This document shows, in pieces, positions 62,851 through 64,000 of a DNA stretch of 64,000 nucleotides; the stretch's first letter is position 1, and every line of letters starts with the position of its first letter. The stretch is from the NCBI GenBank assembly GCA_964437725.1, contig CAYTIB010000026.1, forward strand, positions 62,001 through 126,000, read 5' to 3'. This DNA is from CAYTIB01 sp964437725. Lineage in GTDB: Bacteria > UBA8248 > JACPRG01 > G963555815. A program made the translations under genes and the position numbers. The notes beneath the pieces are model-generated. The model ran no database searches. It was not told the origin of the DNA and saw nothing but the letters and a program-made list of their open reading frames with translations.

Positions 62851-63870
62851 ATGCGATTTAGTATTGCCATCCCTAGCTGTATGGAAGGTCTAATCTACCC
62901 CTATCCTTTTGCCAATCCAAAGCAAATCATCCAAATCTCCAAAGAAGCCGAAGACATGGGCTACGAGGCTGTCTGGCCGAATGATCACATCACCACTCAG
63001 CATTACGTAGCCCGAATGTGGCCCCAGCCTCCTCGTTTTTATGAACCCTTTGTCCTTCTCTCATTTATCGCTTCAGAAACCAAAACGGTCAAGTTGGCAA
63101 CTGGTGTAGCCGTCCTTCCAGTGCGTGAACCTATTATCCTCGCCAAGACTGCCGTAACGCTAGACGTATGTTCCGGCGGTCGGGTCATCCTTGGGGTTGG
63201 GCTGGGGGCCTATCAGGAAGAATACCGTGCAGCTAACCCAGGCCAGGCACCACACCGAGGAAAGTTGATGGACGAACGAATCGCTGCGCTAAGAGAACTT
63301 CTTCGGAAACGAAGAGCTACGTTCCAAGGTAGGTATGTTCAATTCCAAAACGTGGAAATGTACCCTAAGCCTATCCAAAAAAAAATGCCTATCTACATCG
63401 GCGGTAATTCCAAGGAGGGAGTAGAACGGGCTGGCCGCTACGCCGACGGTTGGTTTCCAGCCATCCTAACACCGGAGGAAATCGCAATCCGGGTAAAACA
63501 GATGAAGGCTACGGCGAAGAGGGTAGGAAGAAGTTTTCGGAGTATCGATATCGCACCACAACTGGGAGTAACATTAGCTAGAACAGAAAGTCAGGCGCGG
63601 AAAACTTTTCTAGCTTCACAGCTGTACCATCACCTCCGATCTCTTGCCAAGTCAACCTTAAAGGAACAAACCCTTACAGATATAGGGAAGAACAACTTGA
63701 TTGGCTCACCAACACAGGTGATAGACCGAATTGGAGATTATCAAGAAGCGGGCGTGACCCACCTGGCTGGCATTATGTTCGGTGTTAATTCCGTGAAGGC
63801 ATTCCGAAATCAGATGGAAAAATTTGCCAACTGTGTGATGCCTGCCTTTCGTCAAACTGGAAAGAAATAG
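62851..63870 (+). CDS. LLM-class flavin/F420-dependent oxidoreductase
   Basis: A 339-residue luciferase-like TIM-barrel oxidoreductase. Seen: an opening MRFSIAIPSCMEGLIYPYPF, EAEDMGYEAVWPNDHI, LATGVAVLPVREPIILAKTAVTLD, GGRVILGVGLGAYQEEY and the MPIYIGGNSKEGVERAGRYADGWFP block. Such enzymes use F420 or FMN on diverse organic substrates; neither the cofactor nor the substrate is fixed by sequence. ATG 62851 has GGAG nine bases upstream, and family similarity begins there. It is the last gene in the window; the 130 bases after it to the window end show no feature. Confidence 0.88.
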   Translation: MRFSIAIPSCMEGLIYPYPFANPKQIIQISKEAEDMGYEAVWPNDHITTQHYVARMWPQPPRFYEPFVLLSFIASETKTVKLATGVAVLPVREPIILAKTAVTLDVCSGGRVILGVGLGAYQEEYRAANPGQAPHRGKLMDERIAALRELLRKRRATFQGRYVQFQNVEMYPKPIQKKMPIYIGGNSKEGVERAGRYADGWFPAILTPEEIAIRVKQMKATAKRVGRSFRSIDIAPQLGVTLARTESQARKTFLASQLYHHLRSLAKSTLKEQTLTDIGKNNLIGSPTQVIDRIGDYQEAGVTHLAGIMFGVNSVKAFRNQMEKFANCVMPAFRQTGKK

Positions 63871-64000
63871 AATTCCGGGCTTATAGAATCCTGTTTTAGT
63901 TATTTAACCGTAAATACTCAGGTCCGTTAAACTCGGAAAGAAGGGGCTTTACTCCTTTTGGACGCCTGCCTAGTTGATTGTCACCTCACTTCTATCCACA

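Overview
The window is a dense, ordinary-looking bacterial chromosome segment of roughly even GC content. It carries about 50 protein genes, no rRNA or tRNA gene that I could find, no CRISPR array and no insertion sequence. Almost everything between 4.9 and 52.4 kb lies on the minus strand in long, tightly packed runs; a plus-strand block follows (52.8-60.0 kb). The mix of genes includes a complete proteobacterial-type ISC operon with HscBA, AddAB instead of RecBCD, UbiA/UbiD-type quinone genes, archaeal-type GlmU, a pyruvate-kinase-like/DAC cyclase and a LLM (F420/flavin) oxidoreductase. This suggests an uncultivated diderm-like lineage outside the model phyla. I cannot place it more precisely from this sequence alone.

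Layout. 1-4.8 kb: 3'-truncated alaS (minus), then ilvD and a small exported cupredoxin (plus). 4.9-10.7 kb: an orphan acidic protein and a Gld-like ABC transporter set (ATPase, ABC-2 permease, GldG-like, DUF4340). 10.7-15.8 kb: a CIRCE-headed stress cluster htrA - possible ferritin-like gene - diadenylate cyclase - groEL. 15.9-20.8 kb: UbiD, UbiA and a NitT/TauT-type ABC importer in one run. 21-29.8 kb: gatC, a UvrD/PcrA helicase and an amino-sugar nucleotide cluster (GlmU-like, GlmS, large phosphohexomutase, second left-handed beta-helix protein). 30-38.2 kb: a pseudo-receiver/Fis regulator, FmdB-type zinc ribbon, ilvE, a zinc-ribbon methyltransferase, a geranylgeranyl-reductase-like flavoprotein, aspartate aminotransferase, coaD and rlmN. 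38.4-52.4 kb: addBA, DUF445, DUF697-like, tlyA, dxs, ispA, xseB, xseA, folD. 52.8-54.0 kb: a Moco-type riboswitch with an intrinsic terminator, then moaA. 54.1-60.0 kb: rrf2/iscR-iscS-iscU-iscA-hscB-hscA-fdx-iscX, with an IscR-type palindrome over the start point. 60.0-64.0 kb: a DEAD-box helicase, a lone radical SAM protein and a LLM oxidoreductase.

How it works together. Three regulatory inputs can be read directly. HrcA/CIRCE sits in front of a protein-quality-control operon that also holds a cyclic-di-AMP synthase. A molybdenum-cofactor riboswitch controls the first step of cofactor synthesis. An Rrf2-type Fe-S sensor appears to control its own Fe-S assembly operon, with an internal terminator setting the dose of the HscBA chaperones. 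The linkage most worth testing is the one between CIRCE, GroEL and the pyruvate-kinase-like/DAC cyclase.
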